NCBI GenBank assembly: GCA_028753945.1
Contig: JAPNXP010000002.1
Location: 2,728,001-2,792,000 of the forward strand
Source: Hexactinellida sp. DTS-2022
Lineage: Eukaryota; Porifera; Hexactinellida
Length of the DNA stretch: 64,000 nt
Direction: 5' to 3'
Shown here: positions 45,739-58,173 of the stretch, piece after piece
Position numbering within the stretch: position 1 is the first letter of the stretch
Layout: the number at the start of each line of letters is the position of its first letter
Program-made: the position numbers and the translations under genes
Notes under the pieces: model-generated
Seen by the model: only the letters and a program-made list of their open reading frames with translations
Databases searched by the model: none
What the model was told of the DNA's origin: nothing

Positions 45739-48043
45739 TCAAGAATCACAGTTGCAAAAATAATGTGCAGGCTTTTGCCGTTTAGTCTTTATCCCTTCGC
45801 AGATACAGTTGTACCACTGTTCACATTGATGACAGCAAATCCACAGTTCGTATTTCCGGAAAGTAGGAATTGGACTTTCCCTCAGATTACAAGTGCCGCA
45901 CAAGGTGTCACTTTCCTCGCCACTTGATGCAACCTCTAACCCAAACTTTCCCGACGAATTTACCGCCTTAACACGCCGCTTTCTTGAGGTCTCTGCTAAT
46001 CGTGTTTGGGTGAGAATTTGCCTCCTGCGTCGTTTATGTGTCTCTCTTATCCTGAGAATTCTCGCCTGGTTTCTCCGGCGATCACGTCTTGAAAAGTAAA
46101 GTAGTGTTTCGTGAATCGCCGTTAGTCCCAGTACCTTCATGAGAACAGAGTAGGATAATGATCCATCATTGAATGAAAGGACCGAGAGAGCCGTACACGC
46201 AATAAGTGACTTCTGTCCCAATCTCTTTGTTTTCGGTGCGTTATGCCACAACATATTATGAATGCTTTCGTTAGCATTTTGAGTCTTCCCTAGAGTGATG
46301 GTGCGACAAAAGGATAAAGAGGCGAAAATATCAAAGATTGCGGTGGTCCGATCAAACTCAGCAGACTTCAGAAATGGTGTTCTGGGTACTGGGAAGTTAT
46401 GGAGCTGTCCTGCGGATGTTTCGCTACCAATTTTCTGAAGTAGCACCAGGAAGTGGAACCGTCCCGGACAATTGTCGTGCTTCTCATCAATGTGGAGGAG
46501 AAGGATCTGCAGAGCTTCATGAATTTCCTGAGCACCTTCACCCCGGTGCTGCACTATTACTAGCGCATACAAGTGCGCGATTCGATCGGATTTGGCTTCA
46601 GGTAGTCCCTTCGTATGTTTTGTCTTTTTAAGAAAGGTGTTTCTTGACCCGCTTTTTGACATGCCCAATGCATTCTTCTTTTCGGTATCTAGCAATCCAT
46701 TATTGGGATTCGATTTCAACAAATTCTTGAATGAAGAAGAATCTCCATCACCTATATAAGTGTCCTAGACCAAACTACGAGTAGGAATGGACCTCTTCCA
46801 AAGGTCGACAGCGGCCGTGCTCTCCATTGATTGAGAGGAACCTGAAAAGTTAGCGATACAATGGAGTTTGTGACTATTGGTGTATTCCTAAAAATCTTCT
46901 GGGTGATTCTCCTTTCTTTCTTCAGGCCATTTCGAGCAAGGATAGCAGACTCTATCATAGAGCTGGTAATCGAGGACTTTGCCCTGTTCCGAATCAATGA
47001 CTGCCGCAAATCCTTGATTGGAAAAAATGTCCTCTACGATGCCAAGAAGCATCGAAACTAACAGTACAACTACGGAGGTCTTCTGGTGGAATATTATTTG
47101 ATTGGACCGAGGAATGGACGTTCTCCCCTGATATTTTCATAGACTTCGAAACGACGCGGGCTGTAGATTGGACGAAGTTTTTGAGGTAACGCCTCGATAT
47201 TGTTGAGGCCGGAACTTTCAGGTCCAGGAGACTGCACGTAAGTCGAAAGTCCTCCCAACTTTGAGACGTCGTGTGAACTGCTAACAAGGAACGTAATTCA
47301 GGTCGCTTTGCCCTCGTACACGAATTTATTTGTTGTTCATACAACTATCTGCAGGAATTCCAATAGGCAGAGAAGCTGGAAATTCCGCTACAACATTGTG
47401 ACAGTAGTCTCACTATATTAGTAGCAATTTCTGAAGTTCGTCTTCCAAAGGTTGCTCATAATGTCGTATCCTTCCTTTGCAGGAATTATTTACGCAGAAC
47501 AGAAGCGAAAATACCTAAGTTAGAATGGCCAGGTTGACTATTTGAGTTACCGCTTGCAGGTTTTAGATCTTGGGTGTATTCTATTCCTTCGATGCAAAGT
47601 TTGATATTGCAGACCTTTGTTTCCCTTGCAAAACGAATATCCCTGTATAGGGACGTAGTTGGGCATTTGACTTTCACAGAGTCTCTCCCAGTCTCAGGAC
47701 TTTTTGAGGTGACATTGAAAAAAGGAGTTACACCTTTCTTGAATTGGGCCGATCGACGTATCTTTACATATTTCTTCCTTTTGGTTGAGGTGTCGAAAAG
47801 AGTTGGTGTTCCGAGGTTTGTGAAGACAACCCGACGAAAGAGAAAGAAGCCCCCAATGACGTCGCTGGACTAGCAGGAGTTGTTGGAGTGGACGGACTTG
47901 TTTCAGATCCACTAGACGAGTCACTAGAATTGAAGGGACTTGGGTTGGAGAGGAATGGTAGGTCAGCTGACCTAAAGATCTCTATTGTGTCGGAATCTCT
48001 TCCTCCGATGAACTATCATATTCAGTTTCTTCTCTTGATGCCA
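45739..48043 (-). pseudogene. Mutator/Kolobok-type DDE transposase 1 (degenerate)
   Basis: Minus strand, proposed start at 48043 (MASREETEYDSSSEEE). A Ser/Pro-rich N-terminal region follows, then TVSFDASWHRRGHF (first catalytic Asp, about 47050), NQGFAAVID and GKVLDYQLYD. Next are IGDGDSSSFKNL (second Asp, about 46750), LGKTQNANESIHNMLWH (Glu, about 46250) and SVLSFNDGSL. It ends in a PHD-like cluster (CGTC, WICCHQCEQWYNC, YFCNC at 45739). The last 327 codons are uninterrupted. Upstream there are frameshifts (near 47025 and in the N-terminal part) and stops, including TAG at 46765-46767. No terminal repeats found. Flanked at a distance by the two inverted hAT copies. Confidence 0.9.
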
Positions 48044-48388
48044 TTAGAACAAACAAGGATCGTTTATTCACTTTATAGTTATTTATTTACGAGAATTTAT
48101 TTAGAAGTGTACTATATAATTACTATTTATACTTTCCAATTATCAAGTGTGGCTTCAATTACCATTATTGCATATTGCTTTTTTAGTAAATTACAAAGAG
48201 ATTTCAAATATCTTTATTGTATAGCGGTTGCTAAGTTCAATTGCAAAGTGGTTTCAAATATCATTATAGTATAGCAGTTGCTAAGTTCAATTACAAAGTG
48301 GTTTAAAATATCTTCATTGCATAGTGTTTGCTTTGTGGATGATCATAATTCTTATTATCCTTTCAACTATTAATTATTAGCTAATGAA
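48044..48388. repeat. Short tandem similarity near 48190-48330
   Basis: Three imperfect units of tagcrgttgctaagttcaat, then tacaaagtggtttcaaatat, with a period near 60 bp. No gene. Confidence 0.5.
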
Positions 48389-48498
48389 AATGTTCACAGA
48401 ACAGCAACGGAGGACAGAACAGCAACGGAGGTGCCAGGTTTGCTGCGAATTGCAGCGGGCAAACCAGGACCTCCGAACCAAAGTTCGAGGACTAGAGG
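48389..48498 (+). CDS. Exon-like Gln/Arg-rich segment with a splice donor
   Basis: An ATG at 48389 opens a short GC-richer frame (FTEQQRRTEQQRR, then CQVCCELQRANQDLRTKVRG) that runs straight into a consensus donor GAG|GTAAGT near 48499. It looks like a coiled-coil exon with a CxxCC motif. The next exon was not found. A 12-bp gaacagcaacgg repeat lies at its start. It could belong to a small transposon or host gene. Function unknown. Confidence 0.35.
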
Positions 48499-48629
48499 GT
48501 AAGTCAGATGAAGAGAGTATTTAGTTTTGTTTGACTGAAACGATTTGAACCTAAATTATATTTGCAAATCCTGTATGCGAAAACTGGTATATGAATACCA
48601 AATTGAAGGGGGTGTTCTACCTACACCTA

Positions 48630-48933
48630 GGCTTCTTATTCGGAGGAATTATCCTCCGAATAAGAGGTCGCCGTTAGGACTCCCCTTCAAGGGATAGGAG
48701 GACGGAGGTGGTTGTGGAGGGCCTAAAGGGGTATGGAGGAGGTGGAGGAGGTGGAGAAGGCAAGGATTAAGGGGATAATCAGAATTAGAATTAGAGTTGT
48801 ATTTTAAAGCAAGTTCCTGCAAAACAGATTCAATTTCTCGTATGTCACTAATTGCAGCAATGGGAACGGATGTACTTTGTCCATTAAAATAGGCTGAGGT
48901 GGATGATAAATAAGCATTGATTTCAAGGTACAA
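48630..48933. other. CTTATTCGGAGGA palindrome and ggaggt microsatellite
   Basis: CTTATTCGGAGGA/TCCTCCGAATAAG forms a hairpin around 48630-48665. A ggaggtgga run follows (48730-48760). The 94-codon minus frame (48649-48933) contains the repeat as a Leu-His-Leu-Leu run and is not convincing. Confidence 0.4.
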
Positions 48934-49329
48934 ATCTACTGAGATATTTTTTCAGCCATTTTAGCGAGAGCAAACTTTATGTTGCTCTCATTAATTAAGG
49001 AAACCACACGAACCAACTACTAGGTAAAGAAATCAAGGTTAACTTATCTTTCTAGTCCTGTAGAGACCACACACTTCTCTTTCTCTTGACTCTCGGATCT
49101 CAAGCTGAGTTGTAGTGTTTGGTTCATCAAGGCCTCCTCTTTTGCATCGTATGACAAGCGATTCCGTTTAATAGCTTAGGATGAGTAATACGCTGGGCAG
49201 CCGGGCAGCAAACTTGGTACAGCGCCTACCTTCAGCTTCGGCTTCGCATGCGGTGCTTCAGTAAAAGTACCATCTCCTTCTGGGACTTTGAAAGTATAGT
49301 CTATGTCTTCTTTCTGAAAATGGTTAATA

Positions 49330-49906
49330 CACTAACCGGCCAAAATTATTTGAACAGCAATAATTTGTATTCAGACATTTGAGGTTATACCAGCATAATA
49401 ACATTAGTAGATACTACACAATGGCAATTTGCATGAAACGAAATGTAAAGTATAATAAAACAGCAAAATTTTCGAATTTACATTTTTTATGGAGGCGTAA
49501 AACTCATTAAATATTTAATTTGCTAATTAAATAATTAATTTGTGATCATTAAGTTGCAATGTTAATATATTAATTCTCTTAGAAGATTTGAATTCCACAT
49601 GGTTAAACTACTCTAAGTGCATAATTTCAAAACAATCAGAATATTTTCTACTGTGATACAGCCACATTTCATTTGTGCCACTTATTCCACTAGTGGCACA
49701 TGGCAGAAACACTTATGCCACTTCGTCGATATTTTCTAAATTGAATTGAAATCACAATATTTAATAATGTATATCTATATCTATGATAATATATTTATAG
49801 TAATTTCAGAGTTGTTTAGATTGCCGTTAATAAGTTACCAGACGAGTAGGTATTATGTGTACATTATTAAAATCCCTATTGTTCAAATACTTTTGGCTGG
49901 TTAGTG
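49330..49906. mobile_element. TA-flanked MITE, CACTAACCGG family (577 bp)
   Basis: CACTAACCGGCCAAAATTAT at the left and the inverse of CACTAACCAGCCAAAAGTAT at the right, then ttgaacaa/rcaataa at both sides, with TA at 49328-49329 and 49907-49908. mariner/Tc1-like ends. Paired with 60552-61115. Confidence 0.92.
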
Positions 49907-50040
49907 TACATACAGACCACCTTCAAGTCATCGATATTCTCGCGACGAAGATCGCATGTCCAGGTATGATTCAGGGTTGGTGGATTTTGAGGCATCTTGA
50001 ACGCAGGAACATGGTCATCTGGGTTGTAATTGCTCTTGCA

Positions 50041-52082
50041 CAGTGGTGTATTAAGGGGGGGGGCGGATGGGGCGGTCGCCCGGGGCCCGAGCCTAAAGGG
50101 GGCCCGATACAAAGCTGTAATATTTGTATTGAGAAATGTGTTGCATTATGATGTTTGAGTAGTGAAGCAATAACATGATATTGATAGTCTAATTGAGTTT
50201 GAATAGTGAAGCAATAACAATGATACAATTAATAGACAGCACACCTTAAAAGTAACTTAAGCTTAGTCCTGATCAACTTTTACATTGAATTTTTCGAGTC
50301 TAAATATATTCTCCACTTCTAAGTAATGACTAATGTATCCTATTTACAAGTCGGGGGCAACTAAAAGAAAAGAAAGTCACTTTCGCGAAGAACAACTAAA
50401 CAAGAAACGTCTAAACTTCCTAAACTAGACACATTCTAAAACTTACAATCACAATCCCAAGAATTGTCAGCCGAAGACTATGAGCTTTCTACTTCAACAT
50501 CTTCCTTTGCACCTCTTGGAAATTTATTTGTACAAGCTGCTCGTCCGCGCTACGCGCGTTCTTACAACTTGCACTCGGGCCTGCGGCCCTCGCTTGTATT
50601 TCAAAACACATGCCTTTTCAAATTAAATGTCCGTTGTATTTAATTATATACTCCAATAGAGTTAAACTGAATCTAGGCTCCTATAAAAACTTCCGATTAT
50701 GGACGGAAAATGACGAAAAATTAATATGCCCCCTCCCTACATCACGCTTTTTGTCATTTTGTAATAAAAAGGACGGATTGTAACACGAACCCCCTTGAGC
50801 ATTACTTAAATTCAAAATCACAAATTGATTATATTACGGGAATCATATGGGAAATATTTAGGTGACCGTTAGTGACCCACAAAACAGTAATGCTATTGTT
50901 TCAGAGTAGGGCTGTGCCCCCCTGAGCTGTCTATATCCGTGGGCCCCAGCCATAGGTATATACGTATAAGGACAGAAAAAATAAATCGGGAAATACTAAT
51001 CAGCGCCTGTACTGTTGAATATTTATGCTAGTTAGAACTGACAGTTTTCTAGATAATAGCGCATGTCCGTGTATATATTAATAAACTAACTCCAAATAGA
51101 AAATTAATACCACTAACAAATTGTACAACTCTGAAGACACCTAACTTTGGACTGTGGAGAAGTTATTGTATTGATTGGTAATAATCAAATAGACACAATG
51201 GAAAGTTATAAATCTATGGGAGACAGACGGAACACAATAACTGATTGGATAAATGAACTTCCTCTCGACCAATTAATCACAGTCTCAGATAAGCATTCTA
51301 TAACGCACACTTAACAATTGATAGAGACACTAAAATCCTTCTACAGTAGATGTCGCATATAAGCAGACCGGTTATAAGAACATATAGGATATAAGCACAC
51401 TATGTTGGAAAACGTTTGCCATCTACCCTGTATAATTTATGTCGGTTATAAGCACATGCCGGTTATAAGCACCATAAGCGCAGTTCCCGACGATGTGCTT
51501 ATAACCGGCATCCACTGTATACGAATTGAATGCTAACTGCTAATCTATACTGGAAAACCCTCGAATTTAATAGGCTAAAGGTTTTGTCACCTATAGGGAG
51601 GGAAGATGTGAATATTTTTCTTAGATATTAGAACTTGTTTCTAGATACAGTATTTCCTATCCCCCTGCCAAATTTCAAGTATGTAGCTCTTACCAGTTCC
51701 TCAATCAATTCTGAACAAACAAACAAACAAACAAACAAAAAAGAATCATTGTGATTTAATATATAAGATATAATTCAAACGAATAGTTGCAGTATGGGAC
51801 TCCAGTTTTATCGAGTCAGAGACTCAGAGTATCAAGTTCCAGAGGTTGTAGAAGAGCAACACGCTTTTAACTCAGAAAGAAATACAACTTGAGAATGACA
51901 TTGGGTTGTGTGACAATATATCAGAAGACTTACGAAATCGTTGGGTAGCAAAAGGTAGTGAATATTGTAGAAACAATTGTAAGGACCCTGTATGATTATA
52001 TTCAGGGGTGTCCTCAAAGAAACTCCTAAAGGCCCGTGGTTGATTTCCGCCCGGGGCCTAATATACCCTTAATCCGTCTCTG
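50041..52082 (-). mobile_element. Non-autonomous hAT element (2,042 bp), copy B
   Basis: Reverse complement of copy A (41357-43397), essentially identical. It has its own perfect 8-bp duplication ctcttgca at 50033-50040 and 52083-52090. Because each copy has its own matching duplication, these are two independent recent insertions, not a duplicated segment. Confidence 0.95.
51344..51517. mobile_element. 174-bp Tigger-like MITE inside hAT copy B
   Basis: Same MITE as 41922-42095 in the inverse orientation, with TA at 51342-51343 and 51518-51519. Confidence 0.88.
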
Positions 52083-52090
52083 CTCTTGCA

Positions 52091-53368
52091 TCCGGGGACA
52101 GAACACGAGTTAGGCATGAATAGAAGCTAATATGAATAAAATACCGAAGCGAAATTAAAAGGATGAGATTTTACGTCAATAGAAGCGTTTGGAATAAAAT
52201 CTGATCAATAGTTGTATATATTTCAGGTATATTTCTAATTAATGTGGTTGATTATTATTATTACTTTTGAAATTAAATATTGTGGTTGGATAAATATTAC
52301 CATCTTCTCCTTCATCCTTGGTCCACATTTTCTAGGTTACTGTCAGGCCATATATAGAGTAGGCTATGGTGGATCTTACTTTAAATAAATATAATTGAAA
52401 TCAATTATTATACCGATCAGGAGTACACTCAATATCTTATTGCTCATCGTATACTTTCTTTAGACTTAAATGTTTACGACTACCAATTGCGGCGGAGTAC
52501 AGCCAACTGCAAACAGTAAGTCGACATGTATTTCATCATTTATTTTACTCTAGTCTTACTCTATTCGTGCTTGGAAGTATGTACATCTTGAGCATTTTAA
52601 TTATAATTGCATTTACATATCCCTTATTCCACGCCAAATCTTTCAATTGCTTCACTTGTTGGGAATCAAGTTTCATAGTATATTTAAGATGTGGCTCCAT
52701 TGTACAACTGAAATGTTGCTTACTTTAGTTACCGTTTTTCAAACTATCATTCTTGCGAAAGACTGCCCAGAATATTTACGAACCAGAATTTGGAGAGCGT
52801 TGTTAAGGGTATTCCCCGGACGATTTATGCCTTTTATATGGGTAGAATCCAGAGCTTATGCTTAAGTTTATCTAAACCCCAAAATAGGAAGAATTAATTG
52901 AGCAAATAGAACTATGAAATTGATTGAAGCCTTTGTTTTGATTGAAGTATTGAGATACTTTTAGAATCACGTTTTTGAGCTTCATAGGGGGTAACATAGT
53001 TTCAATCAGTATGGATTCATAATCAATTTATCTTACTAACTTCAGTAAAGCCTATACAACTAGTTTAGAGTCTAATGAAATTACTTAGATAGATCTCTAA
53101 TTAATTCAGATAACTGGCTAGGGTTTTTTCATTGATTTTACCAAATTTGCCAGAAATACCATGGATTTATCCTCTTATCCAAATTTAAACAAGCACAGCC
53201 GGGTGTAAAATTTGAAATTTAGGATTCGTAGTGGCCGATCAGTTCAAAAACACTATAATAATATGTGCGAAAATTTTCAGAACTCTAAGTTCACTTTTCT
53301 GGTCCCAGTGATGTCCCCCGTCAACGTCACTATGGTCAACAATAATATTCTGAGAAAGAAGCTTTTCT
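52091..53368. other. No gene recognised
   Basis: AT-rich. The 72-codon frame 52647-52865 is the longest and has no family features. Confidence 0.35.
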
Positions 53369-54646
53369 AAACTTGTCTATATTCAATGAAAACATGTATA
53401 GCGTTGCTATGTAATATAAGCCAAATATATATCTAGTAGAAAAACATGATAACTATAAACACTTTGTTTTACTTCATAACTCGTCAAATAAATATGCATT
53501 CAACTTGCATATACGAGAAAATCACCAATATTATCTAAATTTATATTATTAATTAGGAATTCAAAGATTTAGGTCAATTTTTCGATGGAATTTCCCTATT
53601 TTTGAGAAATGTGGCCATACAACTTTGCGAAATTAGAAAAAAGTAGTGAAACGCTCTGAACGTTATTTAGATATATATATAAACTACATCTCCCCGAAAT
53701 TTCAAGTTGATACGATAAATAATCACGGAGTTCTCTAGCTTTTTCCACAGCCGGTATTAGAAAATATTTATGTGGAGAAGAGGGTATAGAAGGACACAAT
53801 AGTGGCACAAACTTTCAATACTTCTTACAGATAATGGTTTGAAGATAATTGAAGCAGTTCATATTCCTCGAAAACGATTACTGATAGTGTTAGCAAGTTA
53901 GAGCTAAGCTCTTGCACAACTCTGATTTTCATGATCGATGGTTTGTGATGGTCACATGATACCTCCATATATGGGCATGGGCTTCTTAGCATGGTAACTA
54001 TTTGGAAAATAGTCCAATATGTTATTCCAATGATATATGCATGATATATTGATGTGAATAATCGATTAGAGCTAAGCTCTGCTTTCTCTAGTTTATGAGA
54101 TACAAAATTGCTGAATCATCAAAATGTTGCACATATCCATGCCCATATATGGTCATTTGAAAAAACGGGGCGTCTGAGGGTCACAAAATGTATTAGGGAC
54201 GCATAGGAAGTCGTATATTGCGATCCTTTTTCACTAGTACATTTTAATTCTAGGTGCACGGGTGTCTGAGAAATGTATTTAGAGAGGGTGTGTTAGAAAT
54301 AGGACCCCAAGGATAGTTAATGGCCCTAACTTTGCGAATTTTCTCTTTCTATATGATTTTTTTATTAATTTTGTTTTTTTCCCAACAGACTATCTAATGG
54401 CCTATGTATATTCAAGGAAAATCACAAAAAATCACGTCAGTTACAGCAAACAATCCATCTGAAAGTGCTGAACCACTGAAAAAGTACACTCAGCACCCCA
54501 AATATCGTACTTATAGAGGTCAAATTAATCGAGATATTATACGTTTGACCTTTGCATATCCTTGGGGGCTTAATCAAGCGTCCATAGACGAATAATAATT
54601 TTTTTGTGATTTTGTAGCCATTGGCAAATAGTACTCGTATGTAGCG
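53369..54646. mobile_element. TTAA-associated repeat, copy 2
   Basis: Direct repeat of 2235-3521, also ending gtagcg before TTAA (54647-54650). Two modules: AGAGCTAAGCTCT at 53900-53912 with CCATATATGG 53965-53974, and AGAGCTAAGCTCT 54068-54080 with CCATATATGG 54143-54152. Confidence 0.75.
54404..54595 (+). CDS. 63-codon ORF retained in both repeat copies
   Basis: A pyrimidine-rich acceptor-like ttttttcccaacag (54377-54390) precedes a frame reading SVTANNPSESAEPLKKYTQH and FAYPWGLNQASIDE. The copy at 3290-3470 keeps the same frame and length with a few replacements (Q/E, N/S, I/V, P/L), but there the acceptor AG region is altered. The coding part is no better conserved than the non-coding repeat around it, so selection is not shown. 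No family recognised. Confidence 0.3.
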   Translation: MYIQGKSQKITSVTANNPSESAEPLKKYTQHPKYRTYRGQINRDIIRLTFAYPWGLNQASIDE

Positions 54647-54819
54647 TTAAGGTGTCTTGAGATTATTATTGTATTGCGGTATATACGGATTACAATGCGA
54701 ATAACATTTTTTGGTGTTTATCATTTTAATGTATTCTTTACGGGCTTAACTGAATACTGCCGAAAGCTTTTTCATGAATTTCTAATTCACTCAATTCATT
54801 TGAATAAAAAGAATTAACT

Positions 54820-55428
54820 GTAATATTCAAAAGTCATCAAGACAGTCATATTTTGTCAACATTAAAATTTATGGAAAAATTTGTTCAGAATTTTGTCCCA
54901 AATGGTGGCAAACATTTTTTATTCAAAAAGAAATTTGCTAAGAATAAAGGAAGTTAGTCTTACATTCAAAAGTACATCATGTGGAGCCATAGTGTTCCTT
55001 TTTGGAAAACATATTTCAAACGATTTAGACGCAAACTACTGAAGCTACATTAATATATTAAAACTACTAAAATTTGTTTTTTTGAACCATGGATGACTAA
55101 AAAATGTTGGAAAATTGCTATTATGTCCCACAACTCTATAAAAACCCGAGTAAAACATTCTAAAAAGGGACAATACATTGAATTCCATGACTAACATCGT
55201 TTGCACAGCCAAAGTTTACATTTTGATATTTATAATTGACGCTGCATTCAAGTGACAAATGTCACTTTAATGCTATGTCATCATCTTTAAATTTCAAAAA
55301 AGTTTTTTTATGATTGAAATCGATGTAGAATATAAAAATATGTTTGATATGAAATCTTTTGAAATTTGGATAATATTTATTACAACTTTTCGCACTGCCA
55401 CACTGTGTGGCAATTAGGCAGTCTACGG
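54820..55428. mobile_element. CCGTAGACTGCC TTAA element end (inverse of 16141-16640)
   Basis: Ends ggcagtctacgg before TTAA (55429-55432). The neighbouring cactgccacactgtgtggca palindrome and about 500 bp match 16141-16640 in reverse. The other end was not found. Confidence 0.7.
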
Positions 55429-55631
55429 TTAACTAAGTAATATATTTAGAGAAATATAACTATTTTTATAGTATTTTGATATTACGAATGACTTCCGTGG
55501 CAGCACGGCTTCCATTCAACTAACATTAAACACATATTTTCCATGATTTTCTGCTGAACAAACTATATAGTATTAGGAGCTAAAACTCGCTATAGATTTT
55601 CAATCAGTGTACTAGTACTAGTAAAGTTAAC

Positions 55632-56037
55632 CAGGGTTGCCAATTCAATCCAATCGAGCCAAATTTGGACAATCGGCAATCCAAATTTCGACAATCGATT
55701 ATTCGGATGACAATCCAATCGCAATCGACAGTCCAAAATATCATCGATTTTTTGATGTTTTTCCTATTTTTTCGATCGTTTACTCCTCAGTATTATTTCA
55801 AAAAGAGTTATGTTTCATCTTATTTTCAAACTTAAAACATATATTATTGGGATTAATTGACGAGCAATTGAGCATTTTAAATTTTGGCATTATTTAGAAT
55901 TAAAACAATTAATCGAAAAAATCGATGAAAATTATTCGATTGCAATCCCATCGATAAAAATCGAAGCATTCCAATCGATGAAAAATGCAGCAATCGGCAA
56001 TCTAAAATCTTCTCGATTGGATTGGATGGCAACCTTG
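55632..56037. mobile_element. ATCGAT-rich MITE (406 bp)
   Basis: CAGGGTTGCCAATTCAATCC at the left and the inverse of CAAGGTTGCCATCCAATCCA at the right. Both sub-terminal regions are packed with atcgat/aatcga. CA ends suggest hAT, but I see no clean 8-bp duplication. Related to 3575-4694. The 86-codon frame 55637-55897 lies within it and is incidental. Confidence 0.7.
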
Positions 56038-56039
56038 TA

Positions 56040-56843
56040 GTCTACTGACTAGAATCAGCCAGGGATATTACCCCAAACAAAGGTTACTAACCTCTTTCCG
56101 AAGATTTAGAAAATGTGCCCCAAATTTCAAAATAGCAATGGCCTACGGCATTGGCATAAAAAGAACATAAGTTCGATCAATCCAATTCTAGTCATTTATT
56201 TAGATAACAGTTTAATAACCACCCTCCGAAACTTTCAAACCTTAGAAACGATAACTCTTGTCTGCAGAAAATCTGGAGCATACAAATATATATTTTTGAT
56301 ATAATTGATCAAATCGAAGGAATGCAAATTTTGTGTATTCTTTTCTATAAATTAGTGAACTACTACAATAGTCGCAGGGCTGATTTTTGACATGCAGGGG
56401 TATTTTGGGTCTGGCAAGGTCAAGTTCGAGTCTTGAACAAAAATTCGCACCTACCATGGAATTATGACGTAAATGTAACATTATTGAACGTGTGACAATA
56501 TACCTAATTGCTCATAACTCACACTCCATGAGAGATAGAAAATATGAATAGGGAAATGATCCTTCAAATTAAATTCATAATCCTATTTTTCGGTAGATCA
56601 CTATACAGTTTCGAATCTCTGCTTTGCAAATTCTCTGTCCAATCAGTTAAAGTTGCCCGGCCAAACTTAACCCTCCTATATAATATAGTTACAGTAAATG
56701 AAAACCAGGACGGCAATGACCGGCTATATTTAATGAAGTCGAATAGTTTAGGTAGAATATTGATGCTAATGGAGAACTGAATTATGTTCCCTTCCCCCTA
56801 GTTATATAATTGTAAAGTATCATAGGGGTTTATAATTTATTTG
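56040..56843. other. No gene recognised
   Basis: Several short open frames on both strands (56113-56304, 56242-56481, 56544-56780), none with family features. Confidence 0.3.
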
Positions 56844-57110
56844 TTAATAGAAATATGCATACAATGAAAAGCATATCGAATATATAATGCTATAGGTCAA
56901 TAAAGCAACTATGTTAAGATTTCTATGGGACATCTGGCGCGTTAGAAGCCCCACACTACTCTCTAGAACGGTCAGCCTTAGTTTCAATTGAAGGTTTTCC
57001 TCTTTGGATTCATCTATCTCTTGACGTATGATCGCAAATTGTTGAATAAACATTATTCTCTCATCTCGCTGCCTTTGATTTTCTTCCAAGATTCGTATTG
57101 AGAGAGCCAT
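56844..57110 (-). CDS. Short coiled-coil ORF, unknown
   Basis: Starts MALSIRILEENQRQRDERI, then a charged heptad-like helix (IIRQEIDESKEENLQLKLRL, TVLESSVGLL), before turning into AT-rich hydrophobic sequence that is probably non-coding. Its general look (short protein, near-continuous coiled coil starting at the N-terminus) resembles the ORF at 27822-28352, without clear sequence similarity. No other evidence. Confidence 0.35.
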   Translation of the reverse strand: MALSIRILEENQRQRDERIMFIQQFAIIRQEIDESKEENLQLKLRLTVLESSVGLLTRQMSHRNLNIVALLTYSIIYSICFSLYAYFY

Positions 57111-58165
57111 ATTGGCGTAAAAGATAAATAAATAAATGAAGTCTTCGAAATAATGAATTTGAAGGATAATTTGAATTTATATAACCTAGAAATGAACACC
57201 CAAGTAGAAAGCCATGAATTGCCTAATTGAACTAGAGTATTGATAGATCATGTCACGTGTCACTATAGTTCAAATAAAGTCAGGTTTGCTTATGTAAACA
57301 ATATTTCGTCGGCATAGATAGTATGAAATATTTTTATTATGACTAAGGTCCTAATTTAACAACTTACATAGAAATGGTATTAAATTAAATTAAATTAAAC
57401 AAAAACTAGATCTTCAATCACTCTTGATCACAGGTTTCCTGGGAAGTAATTACGGGATGGGCGATTTGTATATTTATTTTAGGGCCGTAGGAGCAGGTAG
57501 GCCATGGCGCACCAATAATTTGGTGACCACAAAGATATTCGGGGACACATTTAAGTCACCGATAACTATACCAACGGCATAATGGTATTGGTAAACACAA
57601 TTACCACATGAGTTGAATAGGTGCTGCTGCCACCGAAAAACTGTTCGGTACCATTAAAATAAATCGTATTTAGCAAGTAGCAACTCTTGCTACACTTCAA
57701 TAAAGACTATAAATATTTATTAGTATTATGTATTTTTGTATTTCCCTTTGTTGAGTAACTTAAACCATAGAGTAAAAGCGCGTATATAGTACAAAAGATT
57801 CATGTCTGTATATAATAAATATGGTGACGTCACTATTCCGCACCAATTAATGTTGGCGTGCTACGGGCCTGTATTTATTAGATTATTTGTTTGGCCAGAG
57901 ACTAAGAGCCGTGCTACACCCCGGCATAGATTTTTGTGGAAGTATTCCTGTCGAATGGCAATATATAATTATAGCGATCGCAACGTTTGTGTTGATCAGC
58001 TGTTTAGCAACTTACCAGCAGCCTCCCACATTCTAATTATAGCTATAATTGTTTATCACGTTATTTATTGCTATCGAGACCAAACTCAGAAGACCGGTTT
58101 TACCTGTATAAACCTTGTTTTTCTGATTTATAATTCTGATTTATAATTAAGAAAAGTAATATCCA
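57111..58165. other. No gene recognised; one 114-codon open frame
   Basis: The plus frame 57802-58146 has a hydrophobic segment (HILIIAIIVYHVIYC) but no recognisable domain. A gtgacgtcac palindrome (a CRE-like core) lies near 57824. Confidence 0.3.
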
Positions 58166-58173
58166 GAGGCAGG

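Noticed and set aside
43398-50040. Evidence that the interval between the two hAT copies has inverted
   Set aside because: Each copy is flanked by its own matching 8-bp duplication; inversion by recombination would have exchanged the flanks.
57802-58146. 114-codon ORF as a membrane protein gene
   Set aside because: Only one hydrophobic segment, no domain, no splice or conservation evidence.
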